This document shows, piece after piece, positions 1-9,309 of a stretch of 64,000 bases of DNA. The stretch lies in assembly GCA_965198995.1 (NCBI GenBank), contig CBDAQG010000002.1, forward strand, positions 2,914,001 through 2,978,000, read 5' to 3'. Each line of letters begins with the position of its first letter. Within the stretch, counting starts at the first letter, position 1. The notes below the pieces were generated by a model. It saw only the letters and a list, made by a program, of their open reading frames with translations. It searched no databases and had not been told where the DNA came from. The position numbers and the translations under genes were made by a program. Origin of the DNA: CAXMMR01 sp965198995 (lineage in GTDB: Bacteria > Pseudomonadota > Alphaproteobacteria > Acetobacterales > Acetobacteraceae).

Positions 1-855
1 ACGGTTGCGCTGCGTGTCAGCCGCGTCGAAGTGTCGCATCGCTTCACCAGGGTCGCCCAGATCGTCGGCCGCCTTGCCCAGTGCGAGATGGACCTTCTGG
101 CAAAGCTCCGGCGGCTGACCTGGAACCTCGAGCGCGGCGTGCATCCGGGCCAGAAGGGGCGCATCGTCCGGCGTGATTCGACGGCACCGCACCAGGTCGT
201 AGAAGCTGCCGGCCCAGTGCGGCGAGGCGGCCGTGGAGCGCTCGTAGCAGGCCCGCGCCTCGTCGAGGCGACCAGCCTCGGCGTGAACCGTGCCGAGCAG
301 GTCGATGGCGGGAACGTAGTCCGGCGCCAAGGCCAGCGCCTGCTGCAGCACCTGCTCGGCCTCCGCGTCCCGGCCCTCCGCAAGGCTGGCACGTGCCCGG
401 GACAGCCGACCGAGGCTCGTCAGCGGCGCGGCATCGGCGGCGGCGTGAAATGCAGCGGTCGCCTCCGCCTGGCGGCCATGGCTCTCGAGCATGGCGCCAG
501 CGCGATGCCATGCCTCGGCGAACGACGGCTGCAGCGCGGTCGCATGATGATAGGCTTGCAAGGCCGCCGCGTCGTCGCCGAGCGCCTGACGCGCCATGCC
601 CAGGCGCAGGTACGCCAACGCAAAGCATGGATCGGCGACAAGCGCGGCCTCGAAGGCGGTCGCGGCGTCGGCTGGCCGGGCGATTTGCAGGTAGACGAAG
701 CCAAGGTCGTGGTGAATGGCGGCATTGCCCGGGTCGCTCGCGACGGCCTGACGAAGCGGCTCGATCGCCTCGAGGGGTCGCCCCTCCCCCACGAGCCGCG
801 AGGCGGTGACCAGCAGCGCGTGCGTCACAGGCTCCAGGCGCACGGTCGGTCGCAT
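1..855 (-). CDS. TPR-repeat protein, 3' end outside the window
   Basis: The minus frame is open from an ATG at 855 to the window edge (285 codons, no stop). It reads as successive 34-residue tetratricopeptide repeats, for example DPGNAAIHHDLGFVYLQIA followed by ADPCFALAYLRLGMARQALG and then ALAPDYVPAIDLLGTVHAEA. The stretch after the repeats (LCQKVHLALGKAADDLGDPGEAMRHFDAA, split here only by reading, residues about 250-280) is the type of linker seen in TPR-sulfotransferase fusions, so a sulfotransferase domain may follow beyond base 1. That part is inference. No signal peptide is visible, which suggests a cytoplasmic protein. It is the first gene of a minus transcript, back to back with the receptor at 1077. 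Confidence 0.8.
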   Translation of the reverse strand, partial: MRPTVRLEPVTHALLVTASRLVGEGRPLEAIEPLRQAVASDPGNAAIHHDLGFVYLQIARPADAATAFEAALVADPCFALAYLRLGMARQALGDDAAALQAYHHATALQPSFAEAWHRAGAMLESHGRQAEATAAFHAAADAAPLTSLGRLSRARASLAEGRDAEAEQVLQQALALAPDYVPAIDLLGTVHAEAGRLDEARACYERSTAASPHWAGSFYDLVRCRRITPDDAPLLARMHAALEVPGQPPELCQKVHLALGKAADDLGDPGEAMRHFDAADTQRNR

Positions 856-1076
856 CCTACATACCTGCCGGTGCTGGACGAGCGAGCCGGAGGCTCCCTG
901 CGTTCCATACGTGCCTGTCGGTCCCCTGTCGACCGTCCACGCGGCCGGACCGGCTGGAGTGACCGAACTCGCGGATGCGCCTGTTGCAGGAGTGCAGCGC
1001 CGCCATAACGTCATCTGACTCGCTGCGCTGGAGCCGATAGTGCTGCGCCTCCATTTGAACGGCGCGTCAGGGCGGC

Positions 1077-3317
1077 ATGCGACAGAAAACACTCTCCTTC
1101 GGCTGGTGCTCGCTCTCTGCTGCGATCGTGACGCTCGGCGGTCCGGTGCCACCCGCGGCGGCACAGACGCTTGATCTCGGTTCGGTTCAAACCAGCGCCT
1201 CCAGCAACGCGAACCAGCCGACGACGGCAGCACCCGTCTCCGCCCTCTCCGTCGCGCCCTCCGCGGTGCCCGCCAACGCGCTGCAGCCGACGGACACGGT
1301 CTCCAACCGGTTTATCGAAAACAACGTGATCCCCACCGAGAACTTCAACGACGTCGTGCGCCTGACGCCGAGCGCGATGGACGTCGACCCGGTCGGCGTC
1401 GGCCTGCAGCAGAATTTCGGCCAGAGCATCCGCGGTTTCCAGTACACCCAGATCGACAATGATTTCGACGGCATCGAAATCCCGAACAGCCCGTCGAACT
1501 ACTCGCCGCAGACCGCCGCCTACTTCATGCCGCACGACATCGGCAGCATCACCGTCGACCGTGGCCCGGGCACCGCGTCCACGATCGGGCTTGCAACTTT
1601 TGGCGGCACCATCTCGATCAACTCGCGCACGCCGTCGAGCACCGTCGCAATCAATCCTTACGGCACCTTCGGCAGCTTCGGCACCAAGCTGTTCGGCATC
1701 GACCTCGAGACCGGCGCGCAACCGGGCCTTGCCGGCGGCCGCGGCTACATCGACCTGTCGCGCGAGGAGGCGCGCGGCTCGCTGACCGACACCTCGACCG
1801 AACGGCGCAACGGATTTATCCGCTGGGACCAGCCGGTCGGCGCCAACACGCTCGTCACCGTCGTCGAGGTCGTCAACAACAGCAACAACAAGACGCCCTA
1901 CGGCACGCCGCTGAGCTCAATGGCCCTCTACGGCGACAATTACGCGCTCAACAGCAATCCCGACAGCGGCGCCTTCGCCGGCTACAATCGGGACAACTAC
2001 ACGACCGACCTCGGCTACGTCCGCATCCAACATGATTTCGGCGACGGGCTGGTGCTGGACAACCGGACCTACACCTCAGGCTTCTACCATCGCGGCACCG
2101 AGGCGACGGACCCGACCGGGCTGAGCCCGAACCTCTCCGGCGACGTGCTGATCAGCGGCAAGCCCGTCAACGTGACCGGCGACGTGCCCGGCCTCGGCGT
2201 GCACAATGACTACCGCGCCTTCGGCGACATCACCCGCCTGAGCTACCAGACCTCTTACGGCAAGTTGCAGGCCGGGTTCTGGGTCGAGCGCGACGGCAAC
2301 TCGGTCTACCGCACGCATATCGACCTGTCGCGTGACGGCGAGGTTTACCAGACCAAGGCGTCGAGCTCACCCTACAGCTACGAGTTCTCGGACACTTTCC
2401 TCGCCGTGCAGCCCTACATCGAGGACGTCTGGACGCCGCTGCCGGGGCTGACAATCATTCCAGGCATCAAGTACAGCTCGTTCACCCGCTCGCTCGACGC
2501 GCAGGTGAACCGTACGACCGGGCTGCCGGCCAGCTTCAACGCGACCTATAACAAGCCGTTGCCGGCGCTGTCGGTCAACTATCAGTTGCGACGCGACCTG
2601 TCCGTCTACGCGCAGGTCGCGCGCGGCTTCCTGGCCCCGGCGCTCAACATATTTTACACGACGTCGCTGAGCTCGGTGCTGCCGGAGACGACGACCAACT
2701 ACCAGGTCGGCACCGTGTTCAACCGAGCCTGGCTGAACGCCAATGCCGACCTCTACTACATCACGCTCGATAACTTCATCAGCAGCGAGACCGTCGGTGA
2801 CACCACGCTGTTCCGCAACAATGGCGGCGCCGTCTACCAGGGCGTCGAGGTCGAAGCGACGGCGCGGCTCGGCCGCGGCGTCTCGCTCTACGTCAACGGC
2901 TCGCTGAACGACAGCTCGTATGACAGCAACGGCAACAACCTCGAACAGACGCCGCGACGGACGGGCGCCGCCGGCCTGATCTACGACAGGGCCAGCCTGC
3001 TGCGCGACACCGACGAGCTCTATGGCCTCCTGATCGCCAAAAACGTCGGCCCGCAATATGGCCTCGACACGAACACGGTGGGACAGCCGGACCAGTATCC
3101 GGTCAAGTCCTACAACACGGTGGATGCCAGCCTCGGCTACGTGTTGCCGATCATGAAGCAGCGACGGATGCGCCTCGGCGTGCAGGTGAACAACCTGCTT
3201 AACGACCACAGCATCATCTTTTTTAACGGCACGTCCGCCAGCACCTCTGGCTCCTTGCCGCTCTACTTCGTCAACGCTAGTCGGAGCATATTCTTTAACT
3301 TCTCGGTGACGCTGTAG
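1077..3317 (+). CDS. TonB-dependent outer-membrane receptor (paralogue 1)
   Basis: 746 residues with a signal peptide (about residues 1-29, ending PPAAAQ), an N-terminal plug domain (about 60-190, with LTPSAMDVDP and the SIRGFQ motif usual in plugs) and a long beta-barrel rich in alternating aromatic strands. The barrel ends in a terminal strand with Phe residues and a final Leu (SIFFNFSVTL), as expected for BAM-dependent insertion. It should import a ligand across the outer membrane using TonB energy. The protein is a clear paralogue of the receptor at 9375: the plug and first strands align almost without gaps. A secreted phosphoesterase lies convergently downstream, so a phosphorylated or phosphate-related ligand is plausible but not shown. 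The start at 1077 is preceded by a purine-rich AGGGCGG. Confidence 0.93.
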   Translation: MRQKTLSFGWCSLSAAIVTLGGPVPPAAAQTLDLGSVQTSASSNANQPTTAAPVSALSVAPSAVPANALQPTDTVSNRFIENNVIPTENFNDVVRLTPSAMDVDPVGVGLQQNFGQSIRGFQYTQIDNDFDGIEIPNSPSNYSPQTAAYFMPHDIGSITVDRGPGTASTIGLATFGGTISINSRTPSSTVAINPYGTFGSFGTKLFGIDLETGAQPGLAGGRGYIDLSREEARGSLTDTSTERRNGFIRWDQPVGANTLVTVVEVVNNSNNKTPYGTPLSSMALYGDNYALNSNPDSGAFAGYNRDNYTTDLGYVRIQHDFGDGLVLDNRTYTSGFYHRGTEATDPTGLSPNLSGDVLISGKPVNVTGDVPGLGVHNDYRAFGDITRLSYQTSYGKLQAGFWVERDGNSVYRTHIDLSRDGEVYQTKASSSPYSYEFSDTFLAVQPYIEDVWTPLPGLTIIPGIKYSSFTRSLDAQVNRTTGLPASFNATYNKPLPALSVNYQLRRDLSVYAQVARGFLAPALNIFYTTSLSSVLPETTTNYQVGTVFNRAWLNANADLYYITLDNFISSETVGDTTLFRNNGGAVYQGVEVEATARLGRGVSLYVNGSLNDSSYDSNGNNLEQTPRRTGAAGLIYDRASLLRDTDELYGLLIAKNVGPQYGLDTNTVGQPDQYPVKSYNTVDASLGYVLPIMKQRRMRLGVQVNNLLNDHSIIFFNGTSASTSGSLPLYFVNASRSIFFNFSVTL

Positions 3318-3318
3318 G

Positions 3319-3411
3319 AAGGCCAGAGGCTCTGCCTCTGGACTCCGCTGGGGGCGGCGCCCCCAGACCCGCATCACTTGAGGCTGGTGTCCAGGGGCGG
3401 TAGCCCCTGGG
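3319..3411. repeat. Dispersed palindromic intergenic repeat
   Basis: Two adjacent GC-rich hairpins fill the gap between the convergent ends of the receptor and the phosphoesterase genes. The first contains AGAGGCTCTGCCTCT and GGGGGCGGCGCCCCC; the second has CAGGGGCGGTAGCCCCTG. Nearly the same first unit recurs at 28113-28168 and the second type at 28245-28275 and 40259-40292. In this convergent position it may act as a bidirectional terminator, which is inference. Confidence 0.75.
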
Positions 3412-3412
3412 C

Positions 3413-6283
3413 TTAATCGTCATCGTGCGTCGGCGCCTTGTGCTGCGCCGCACGAACGAACTTAGCCGGCCATTCCACCTTGGCCTCGCCCGGATACGGT
3501 CGCGTCCAATTTGTCGCCGAATACCAGATGTCGTGGTTGAGGAAGGTCTCGTCCACCGAGTCCGCGTGCCCCTCCTTGCCGCGCGTCATCATGTTGGAGG
3601 CGACGTTCCAGGCCTTTTCCATCGGCGTCATGCGCATCGTGTAGTTGGCCGGGCCAGTGCCTGGGATAACCGTGCCGCCAGGCCCGATGTTGAGCGGCGT
3701 GCTCGCCGGCACGTGCACGAACGGCGTGAGGTCGGCGGTGTTCTGGAAGACGTTGAACATCGGCGTCGCGGTGAGGTCGAACTGGGTCAGCGGCGCCAGG
3801 CCCAGGATGTTCTCGATCGTGCGGTTGATGTTTTCCTGGGTGTAGGTGGTGTTGATCACCTGGCCCACGCCCGGGCTCTGCGGCGGCACGGTGTAGGGGC
3901 TGATCACGTAGACCGGCTGGCGATGGCCGTCGACATGGTCCACCCCGTCCTGGCTGTCATCCTCCTCGACGAAGACGGCGGTGCTGCCCCAGGTCTTGGT
4001 ATTGCTGATCGCCTCCACCAGGCGGCCGAGGGCGAGGTCGTTGTCGGCCTCGTAGTTGTTCGGCAGCGGGTCGCCGGTGGTGGTGCCGTTGGTGTGGTCG
4101 TCCGGCAGCCACAGGATGGTGAAGTTCGGCACCTTGTTCGCCGCGTCCTGCGCGGCGAGGATCGGCAGGTAGTAGTCCATCCGATACTGGTCGGGGATGC
4201 CGAGGTTGAACGACGGATAGTGCTTGTCGAGGATGCGAATAACCGACGGGATCGCCGCATGCTCGGTGTCGCTGTCGTCGGGGACGATGTTGGCGCCGGC
4301 GCGGCCACCGCTCTCCTTGTAGAGCGAGGTGTTGTAGAAATCGGCCCAGCTATAGCCGGCGGTGCTGCCCGGCTTGGGCGCGATCACGTAGCCGCCGCTC
4401 CACTCGCCATACATCTTGACGTTGAGACCCATCTTCTCGGCGCCCGACCACAGGAAGCCGCGCTGCGTGTAGGTCAGCGCGTCGTTGCTGTTGCCGCCGG
4501 GATAAGAGCGGATCCAGTCCGGCGAGAGGATGTCGTTGGAGTAGAACGAGCCGCTCTCGACGATCCAGGGGTGGCCGTCGGCCGATTGCCGGCTCGGCGC
4601 GTAGACGTTGTCGAGCAGCGGGAAGCGCTGCACCAGCGCATGCTGGTTCGGCACGTTGGCGGCGAACACGGCGAGCGAGGGGTCGCCGTTGCCCTGCGGC
4701 ACGTCGCCCAGCATCTGATCGTAGGTGCGGTTCTCCTTGATGATCAGGAACACGTGCTTGATCAGCGACGGCTCGCCGATGTGCAGCGGGATGGCCACCG
4801 GCTTGGCGCCGGGGTCGGCGTATTGCGGGCCGACCTTGACGTTGGCGCTGTCCCAACGATTGTTCGAGATAACCTGCCTGGTGTAGGCGGCAAGCTCGGC
4901 CGCCGTCGGCTCGGGGATCAGGCTGACGGTGCCGGTCTCCTGGTGGGTGTTGAAGGCCGAGACGCCATGCGTGGTGCCCACCGAACCCTGCGCGCCGAGC
5001 CCCTTGTCGTCGGACACCACCAACTTCTTCTGCCCGGCATCGTATTTGATCGTAGTTGGGAAATACAGCGTCGGGATGTAGCCCAACACCGGGTTGGAGC
5101 TGTCGTTGGTAAGGTCGATCACCGCGACCGCGTTGGACTGGCCGAGCGTGACATAGGCCCGGGTGCCGGCGATCGCGACGTCGTTGGCGCCGGCGCCGAA
5201 CGCGCCACCCTTGATCGGCACGCCGACGTCGATGGTCTGCACCACCTGCTTGAGGTCGGTGTCAATCACCGAGATCGTGTCGCTATAGGAATTGGCGACG
5301 TAAAGCATGTTGCCCGAGACCGCCATGCCCACCGGGTGCAGGCCGACCTCGATCGTCTTGACCAGCTTGCCGGTCCGGATGTTGATCACCGAAACGGTGC
5401 CGGTGGTGGCGTAGGCGTCCACCGGGTCGACGACGATCGGCGTGCCGTCCGAGAGGTTGGTGAAGTCCTTCGGCGTCGCCGGGCGGCCGCCCTCGTTGCT
5501 GACATAGGCGAAATTGCCGTGGATCACCACGTGGTTCGGCGCATTGCCGACCGGGATCTGGCTCTTCAGCGTGCCATTGTCGAGGTCGAGCACGCCCACC
5601 GTGTTGAGGGCGTTCAGCGCCACCAAACCGATCGAGTTGTCGAGCACGGCGAGGCCGGCGGAGTTCGCCGAGTATGGATTGTAGAGGTTCGGGTTGGCCG
5701 GCGGCGGAGGCAGCGCGATGCTCTCGGAGGGCGTCAGCAGGCCGGTGTAGGGATCGACATTGGCGACCGCGACGAAGCCGGGCGAGGTGTAGGAGGTCGA
5801 GGTGCCGTCCTGGCTGAACAGCAGCTTGGAGCCGTCGGCCGAGTAGGTGATGCCGGTGAACGAGCCCTCGGCGTTCTGGGTGAAGGTGGTGCCGCTCACC
5901 GTGCCGGGGATGAATTGCTGCAGCACTGCGCCGGTCGCGGTGTTGAAGACGATGATCGGCGCCTTGCCGGTGACGGTGAGCACGGCGCCGCTCTTCGTCC
6001 GGCGGTTCGGGTTCACCGCAACGGCCTTGGCGACGATCGGCGAGCCGAGCTGGACGGTGATGCCGGCCGGCGTCAGCAGCTGGTTGTCGGAGGCGACGAT
6101 CGAGCCGTTCTTCTGCGGCCCCACGGTTCGTGTCTGCGTATCGGCAGCCTGCGCCACTGACGGCGCGAGCACGCCGCCGACCAGGGGCGCGATCAACGGG
6201 CCGAGTGCCAGGGTGAACAGGCCGGCGAGCGGATACTGACGCAAGGATGCGATCACGGGGAAACTCCAGGGCGCTCGGCGCAA
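3413..6283 (-). CDS. Secreted YncE-like beta-propeller fused to phosphoesterase (PF04185 family)
   Basis: 956 residues. A long N-terminal signal sequence ends near residue 46 (SVAQAAD). Residues about 70-450 are YVTN/YncE-type beta-propeller repeats (VSVINIRTGKLVKTIEVG, ISVIDTDLKQVVQTIDVG). Residues about 510-880 are a phosphoesterase/alkaline-phosphatase superfamily domain of the phospholipase C/AcpA type: HVFLIIKENRTYDQMLGDV with the metal-binding ENRTYD, then DGHPWIVES and LWLPDDHTNG. The family hydrolyses phosphate mono- or diesters in the periplasm or outside the cell; the propeller-plus-esterase fusion is a known architecture whose substrate is mostly unassigned. It is divergent from the response-regulator operon, and a GTCAG direct repeat on its own strand lies 44 bp upstream of its start. 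A GTG at 6253 is an alternative start. Confidence 0.9.
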   Translation of the reverse strand: MRRAPWSFPVIASLRQYPLAGLFTLALGPLIAPLVGGVLAPSVAQAADTQTRTVGPQKNGSIVASDNQLLTPAGITVQLGSPIVAKAVAVNPNRRTKSGAVLTVTGKAPIIVFNTATGAVLQQFIPGTVSGTTFTQNAEGSFTGITYSADGSKLLFSQDGTSTSYTSPGFVAVANVDPYTGLLTPSESIALPPPPANPNLYNPYSANSAGLAVLDNSIGLVALNALNTVGVLDLDNGTLKSQIPVGNAPNHVVIHGNFAYVSNEGGRPATPKDFTNLSDGTPIVVDPVDAYATTGTVSVINIRTGKLVKTIEVGLHPVGMAVSGNMLYVANSYSDTISVIDTDLKQVVQTIDVGVPIKGGAFGAGANDVAIAGTRAYVTLGQSNAVAVIDLTNDSSNPVLGYIPTLYFPTTIKYDAGQKKLVVSDDKGLGAQGSVGTTHGVSAFNTHQETGTVSLIPEPTAAELAAYTRQVISNNRWDSANVKVGPQYADPGAKPVAIPLHIGEPSLIKHVFLIIKENRTYDQMLGDVPQGNGDPSLAVFAANVPNQHALVQRFPLLDNVYAPSRQSADGHPWIVESGSFYSNDILSPDWIRSYPGGNSNDALTYTQRGFLWSGAEKMGLNVKMYGEWSGGYVIAPKPGSTAGYSWADFYNTSLYKESGGRAGANIVPDDSDTEHAAIPSVIRILDKHYPSFNLGIPDQYRMDYYLPILAAQDAANKVPNFTILWLPDDHTNGTTTGDPLPNNYEADNDLALGRLVEAISNTKTWGSTAVFVEEDDSQDGVDHVDGHRQPVYVISPYTVPPQSPGVGQVINTTYTQENINRTIENILGLAPLTQFDLTATPMFNVFQNTADLTPFVHVPASTPLNIGPGGTVIPGTGPANYTMRMTPMEKAWNVASNMMTRGKEGHADSVDETFLNHDIWYSATNWTRPYPGEAKVEWPAKFVRAAQHKAPTHDDD

Positions 6284-6326
6284 TCGAGTGAACGCGTCGG
6301 GCCTGCGGTGCTCCTACGCCCGCACG

Positions 6327-6342
6327 CTGACACTGGACTGAC
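6327..6342 (-). promoter_or_regulatory. Direct-repeat operator, Pho-box-like (phosphoesterase side)
   Basis: On the minus strand this reads GTCAG-N6-GTCAG, an 11-bp period that matches the 7+4+7 geometry of PhoB-type (OmpR family) binding sites. It lies about 44 bp upstream of the phosphoesterase start. The same arrangement occurs at 6395-6410 and 9320-9335. Binding by the adjacent regulator, or by PhoB, is inferred. Confidence 0.55.
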
Positions 6343-6373
6343 GTGCCCGGCCGGCAAACCGTGAAAGTCTCGT

Positions 6374-6410
6374 GTCAGCCGGCAGCCATGCGTTGTCAGT
6401 CCGGCGTCAG
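6374..6410 (+). promoter_or_regulatory. Direct-repeat operator upstream of the response regulator
   Basis: GTCAG half-sites begin at 6374, 6395 and 6406. The last two form GTCAG-N6-GTCAG with an 11-bp period and the first lies 21 bp (two turns) upstream. The block ends 35 bp before the regulator start at 6446, so it could serve autoregulation. The neighbouring minus-strand box at 6327-6342 gives a bidirectional control region. Confidence 0.55.
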
Positions 6411-6445
6411 CGAGGTTTCCTGCAAACTGCGCCTGAGGAGCGGGC

Positions 6446-7141
6446 ATGAGGGTGCTGCTGGTCGAGGACCATGCGGGGATGCGGGCGATGATCGCCGATC
6501 ATCTGGCCGAACGCGGCTTCGTCGTGGACGGCTTCGGGCGCGCCGACGAGGCCCTGGCTGCCGGGCGATCCTGCCACTACGACGCGATGATCCTCGACCT
6601 CGGCCTGCCGGACATGGACGGCTTGGACCTGCTCTGCCGGCTGCGCGAGGCGGCGACCCCGGCCGCGCCGGCGTTGATCCTGACCGCGCGCGACGCGGTG
6701 CACGATCGCGTGCGCGGCCTCGATGCCGGCGCGGACGACTACATCGTCAAGCCGTTCGCCCTGGCGGAGCTTGACGCCAGATTGCGCGCGATCATGCGCC
6801 GGCCAGGCTCGCGTCTGCCGCCGGTCCATCGCCTCGGCAACCTTACCTTCGACCCGGCGAGCCGCGAGGCGACGGTCACCGCTGCCGACGGCGCGGTCGC
6901 CTGGCTGGAGCTCACCCGCCTCGAAGCCGCGCTGCTGGAGGTGCTGATACGCGCCGCACCCGCCATCGTCGTCAAAGACGCGCTGGAGGAACGGATGTAT
7001 GGCTTCGGCGAGCGCGGCAGCTCGAATGCGCTCGAGGCGGTGATCTCGCGCTTGCGCCGCAAGCTGTCGCTCGCCGCGGCGACCGCAACGGTACAGAGCG
7101 CGCGCGGCATTGGCTGCCGGCTGACCGAGTTGGCCCGATGA
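6446..7141 (+). CDS. OmpR-family response regulator
   Basis: 231 residues. The receiver domain covers residues 1-115, with the acidic pair E7/D8, phospho-acceptor D51 (in MILDLGLPDMDG), a conserved Thr in LILTARDA and Lys in IVKPFA. The C-terminal winged-helix DNA-binding domain covers about 130-228 (LELTRLEAALLEVLIRAA, then NALEAVISRLRRKL). It most resembles the QseB/TctD type. The stop overlaps the kinase start by ATGA, so the pair is translationally coupled. It sits between two genes carrying GTCAG direct repeats, the obvious candidate targets; OmpR-family regulators bind such tandem half-sites. Confidence 0.93.
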   Translation: MRVLLVEDHAGMRAMIADHLAERGFVVDGFGRADEALAAGRSCHYDAMILDLGLPDMDGLDLLCRLREAATPAAPALILTARDAVHDRVRGLDAGADDYIVKPFALAELDARLRAIMRRPGSRLPPVHRLGNLTFDPASREATVTAADGAVAWLELTRLEAALLEVLIRAAPAIVVKDALEERMYGFGERGSSNALEAVISRLRRKLSLAAATATVQSARGIGCRLTELAR

Positions 7142-8214
7142 CGCTCCTGGGCCGCCGGCCGGACAGCCTGCGCGGTCGGCTGATGGCGGCGATGGCCGCA
7201 GTGTTCATCGCCGGCACGGCCATCGCCGCCGCCCTCGACGAACTCGACGTCGCCGCGCTGCTCTCCCGCATGCGCCTCGGCGGTCTGGAGCGCCTGCTCC
7301 GCGAGCCCTACCAGGACGTGACGGTGCTCGTCACCTTCAGCCTGGCGATGCTGCTGCTGATCTGGCTGGTCAGCGGCTGGAGCCTTGCCCCGCTGCGTCG
7401 CGCCTCCGCCGAGGCGGCGGCGGTCGGCCCGGCCAACCCGGAGGCGCGGATATCGAGCCTCGGTCTGCCGAGCGAGGTTCGTCCGCTGGTCACGGCCTTC
7501 AACGGCGCCCTGTCGCGGTTGGCAACGGCGTACGAACTCGAGCAGCGCTTCACCGCCGACGCCGCGCACGAGCTTCGCACGCCGCTCGCAGCACTCGGCC
7601 TGCGGCTGCAGCGCGCCCGCGTCGAGGGCCGGCTCGACGCCGCGGTCGAGAACGAGCTCGCCCAGATGAACCGGCTCGTGGCCCAGCTCCTCGACCTTGC
7701 GCGCAAGGAGCGATCAGGCCCGGTGTCCACCTGGCCCGGCTGCGCCCCGGTGAACCTCTCGCGCGCCGCGCGCGAGGCGGCGGCCACGGTCAGCCTGCTG
7801 GCCGCGGCCGCCGGCCGGACGCTGATCGTGAACCTGCCGCAGAGCTTGCCGGTGCTGGGCCGTGCCGACGATCTGCGCGACATGGTGCGCAACCTGCTCG
7901 ACAATGCGGTGACGCATGGCGTCGGCAGGATCGAGCTCACCGGCCGATTGGAGCCGGCCGCCGGCACGCGCCCAGTCCCCAGCGCGCTGCTGGAGGTCTC
8001 GGACGAAGGCGCCGGCGTGCCGGAGGCGCTGGCGCCCCACCTTTTCGAGCGCTTTCGCAAGGTAGGAGCCGACTCGGTCGGCAGCGGGCTCGGGCTCGCG
8101 ATCGTCTCGGAGGTGATCCGCAGCCACGGCGGTTCGATCGGTTTCGCCAGCGCCGAGGAGGTCGGCCGTGGCTGCCGTATCTGGGTGCGCCTCCCCGCCG
8201 TCCTGGCCGCATGA
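7138..8214 (+). CDS. Sensor histidine kinase
   Basis: 358 residues. Two membrane segments (about 15-33 and 61-83) enclose a very short periplasmic loop of fewer than 30 residues, so a large ligand-binding sensor is absent and membrane or partner sensing is likely. A HAMP-like linker precedes the dimerisation box FTADAAHELRTPLAAL with phospho-acceptor H144. The catalytic domain shows the N box (NLLDNAVTHG), G1 (DEGAGV), F (FERFRK) and G2 (GSGLGLAI). It is coupled by ATGA to both the regulator upstream and the TonB gene downstream, an unusual arrangement that links signalling directly to the energy transducer. Confidence 0.92.
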   Translation: MTLLGRRPDSLRGRLMAAMAAVFIAGTAIAAALDELDVAALLSRMRLGGLERLLREPYQDVTVLVTFSLAMLLLIWLVSGWSLAPLRRASAEAAAVGPANPEARISSLGLPSEVRPLVTAFNGALSRLATAYELEQRFTADAAHELRTPLAALGLRLQRARVEGRLDAAVENELAQMNRLVAQLLDLARKERSGPVSTWPGCAPVNLSRAAREAAATVSLLAAAAGRTLIVNLPQSLPVLGRADDLRDMVRNLLDNAVTHGVGRIELTGRLEPAAGTRPVPSALLEVSDEGAGVPEALAPHLFERFRKVGADSVGSGLGLAIVSEVIRSHGGSIGFASAEEVGRGCRIWVRLPAVLAA

Positions 8215-9077
8215 CGACGATGCTGCGGCCATATGGCCGCCTGACGGCGCCCGAACCGGGCGAGGGTCGCGCCAGCCAGGAGGGGCGCCCCAGCCAGCGT
8301 GCGATTATCGTCGGCCCGCGGCCGGCGCGACCCCATCCGGGCGGGCGCGCGCGACTGCTGGTCGCCGTCGCGGCGGAGGCGGCGATCCTCGCCGCGCTGC
8401 TCCTCGTCCACACGACCGCTCCCGTCCAGCACCCGGTCGAGGCTGCGGTGACCCTCGTCACCGTGCCGCTGCCGGCGTCAACGCCACTGCCGCCCAAGCC
8501 TGCCAGTCCCCCCGCACCGCTGCCGCTGCTCGCCGCGCCTGCGCCGCCGCCGCCAACCGCGACCGCGGCAATCGCTCCGCCTGCCGACCTGCCGCTCGCC
8601 GTCGCCGCCGACATCTCACCACCGCGCCACCTGCCGGCACGCCCGCACGCCCGCATGCCGCAGCACCCGGCGCCGGCGAGCCCATCGACCGCGCCGGCAA
8701 CCGCGGCCGCCGCACCCAGCTCGACGAGAGCCGCCGGCGAGAGCCTGCCGAGTAGCGCCGCGCCGGCCGCACCCAGCCGCGCCGCCATGGACAGCTTCGA
8801 GGGCCGCCTGCGCGCCGCTGTGCAGGCGGCCCTACGATATCCGGCCGCCGCCAGGATGCTTGGCGTGACCGGCCACGCGCGCGTGGGCTTTCGCTGGCGC
8901 GACGGAGCCACAAGCGAGCTCCAGCTCGTCAGCTCCGCCGGCATGGCCGTGCTGGACCAGGAGGCGCTCGAGGCGGTGCGGAGTGCCGCCTACCCACCGG
9001 CGCCGCAGAGCCTCGCGCACCAGACGCTAAACCTGATCGTCCACGTCGACTTCGACCCGCCCTCCGACGACAACTGA
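8211..9077 (+). CDS. TonB-type energy transducer
   Basis: 288 residues. One transmembrane segment (about residues 46-64, LLVAVAAEAAILAALLLVH), a long Pro/Ala-rich periplasmic spacer (about 70-195) and a C-terminal TonB domain (about 200-285: ALRYPAAARMLGVTGHARVG and SSAGMAVLDQEALEAVRSA). It passes proton-motive energy from ExbBD to outer-membrane receptors; no exbB or exbD is in the window, so it must use ones encoded elsewhere. The start overlaps the kinase stop by ATGA. The two flanking TonB receptors are its likely clients. Confidence 0.9.
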   Translation: MTTMLRPYGRLTAPEPGEGRASQEGRPSQRAIIVGPRPARPHPGGRARLLVAVAAEAAILAALLLVHTTAPVQHPVEAAVTLVTVPLPASTPLPPKPASPPAPLPLLAAPAPPPPTATAAIAPPADLPLAVAADISPPRHLPARPHARMPQHPAPASPSTAPATAAAAPSSTRAAGESLPSSAAPAAPSRAAMDSFEGRLRAAVQAALRYPAAARMLGVTGHARVGFRWRDGATSELQLVSSAGMAVLDQEALEAVRSAAYPPAPQSLAHQTLNLIVHVDFDPPSDDN

Positions 9078-9309
9078 GACCCGCCGGCCGGGCGCACCTT
9101 CTCATCGAGACAGTCTGGATCGAGACAGTCGGGGCGGCTCGACAGACATCTTGGTCTGCTATCGTGATCGGCTTGCCTGGTGGAACCCCGCCGTCGTTTG
9201 AAACCCGGTAGTCTAAGGCAGCATCTCCTTCAACTTATGGTTCTGAGATGTCGCTGTCGCTGTGACTTCATGGCGTCGATTCACGACGAGCCACGTCGAT
9301 CTTCGGAAT

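Noticed and set aside
3425..6160. A 911-residue open frame antisense to the phosphoesterase.
   Set aside because: Shadow frame caused by high GC at third codon positions; the composition is Arg/Val/Asp-rich with no domain, while the opposite strand has clear domains. The same holds for similar frames opposite 9.3-10.2 kb, 25.4-26.8 kb, 27.0-28.1 kb and 31.0-32.0 kb.
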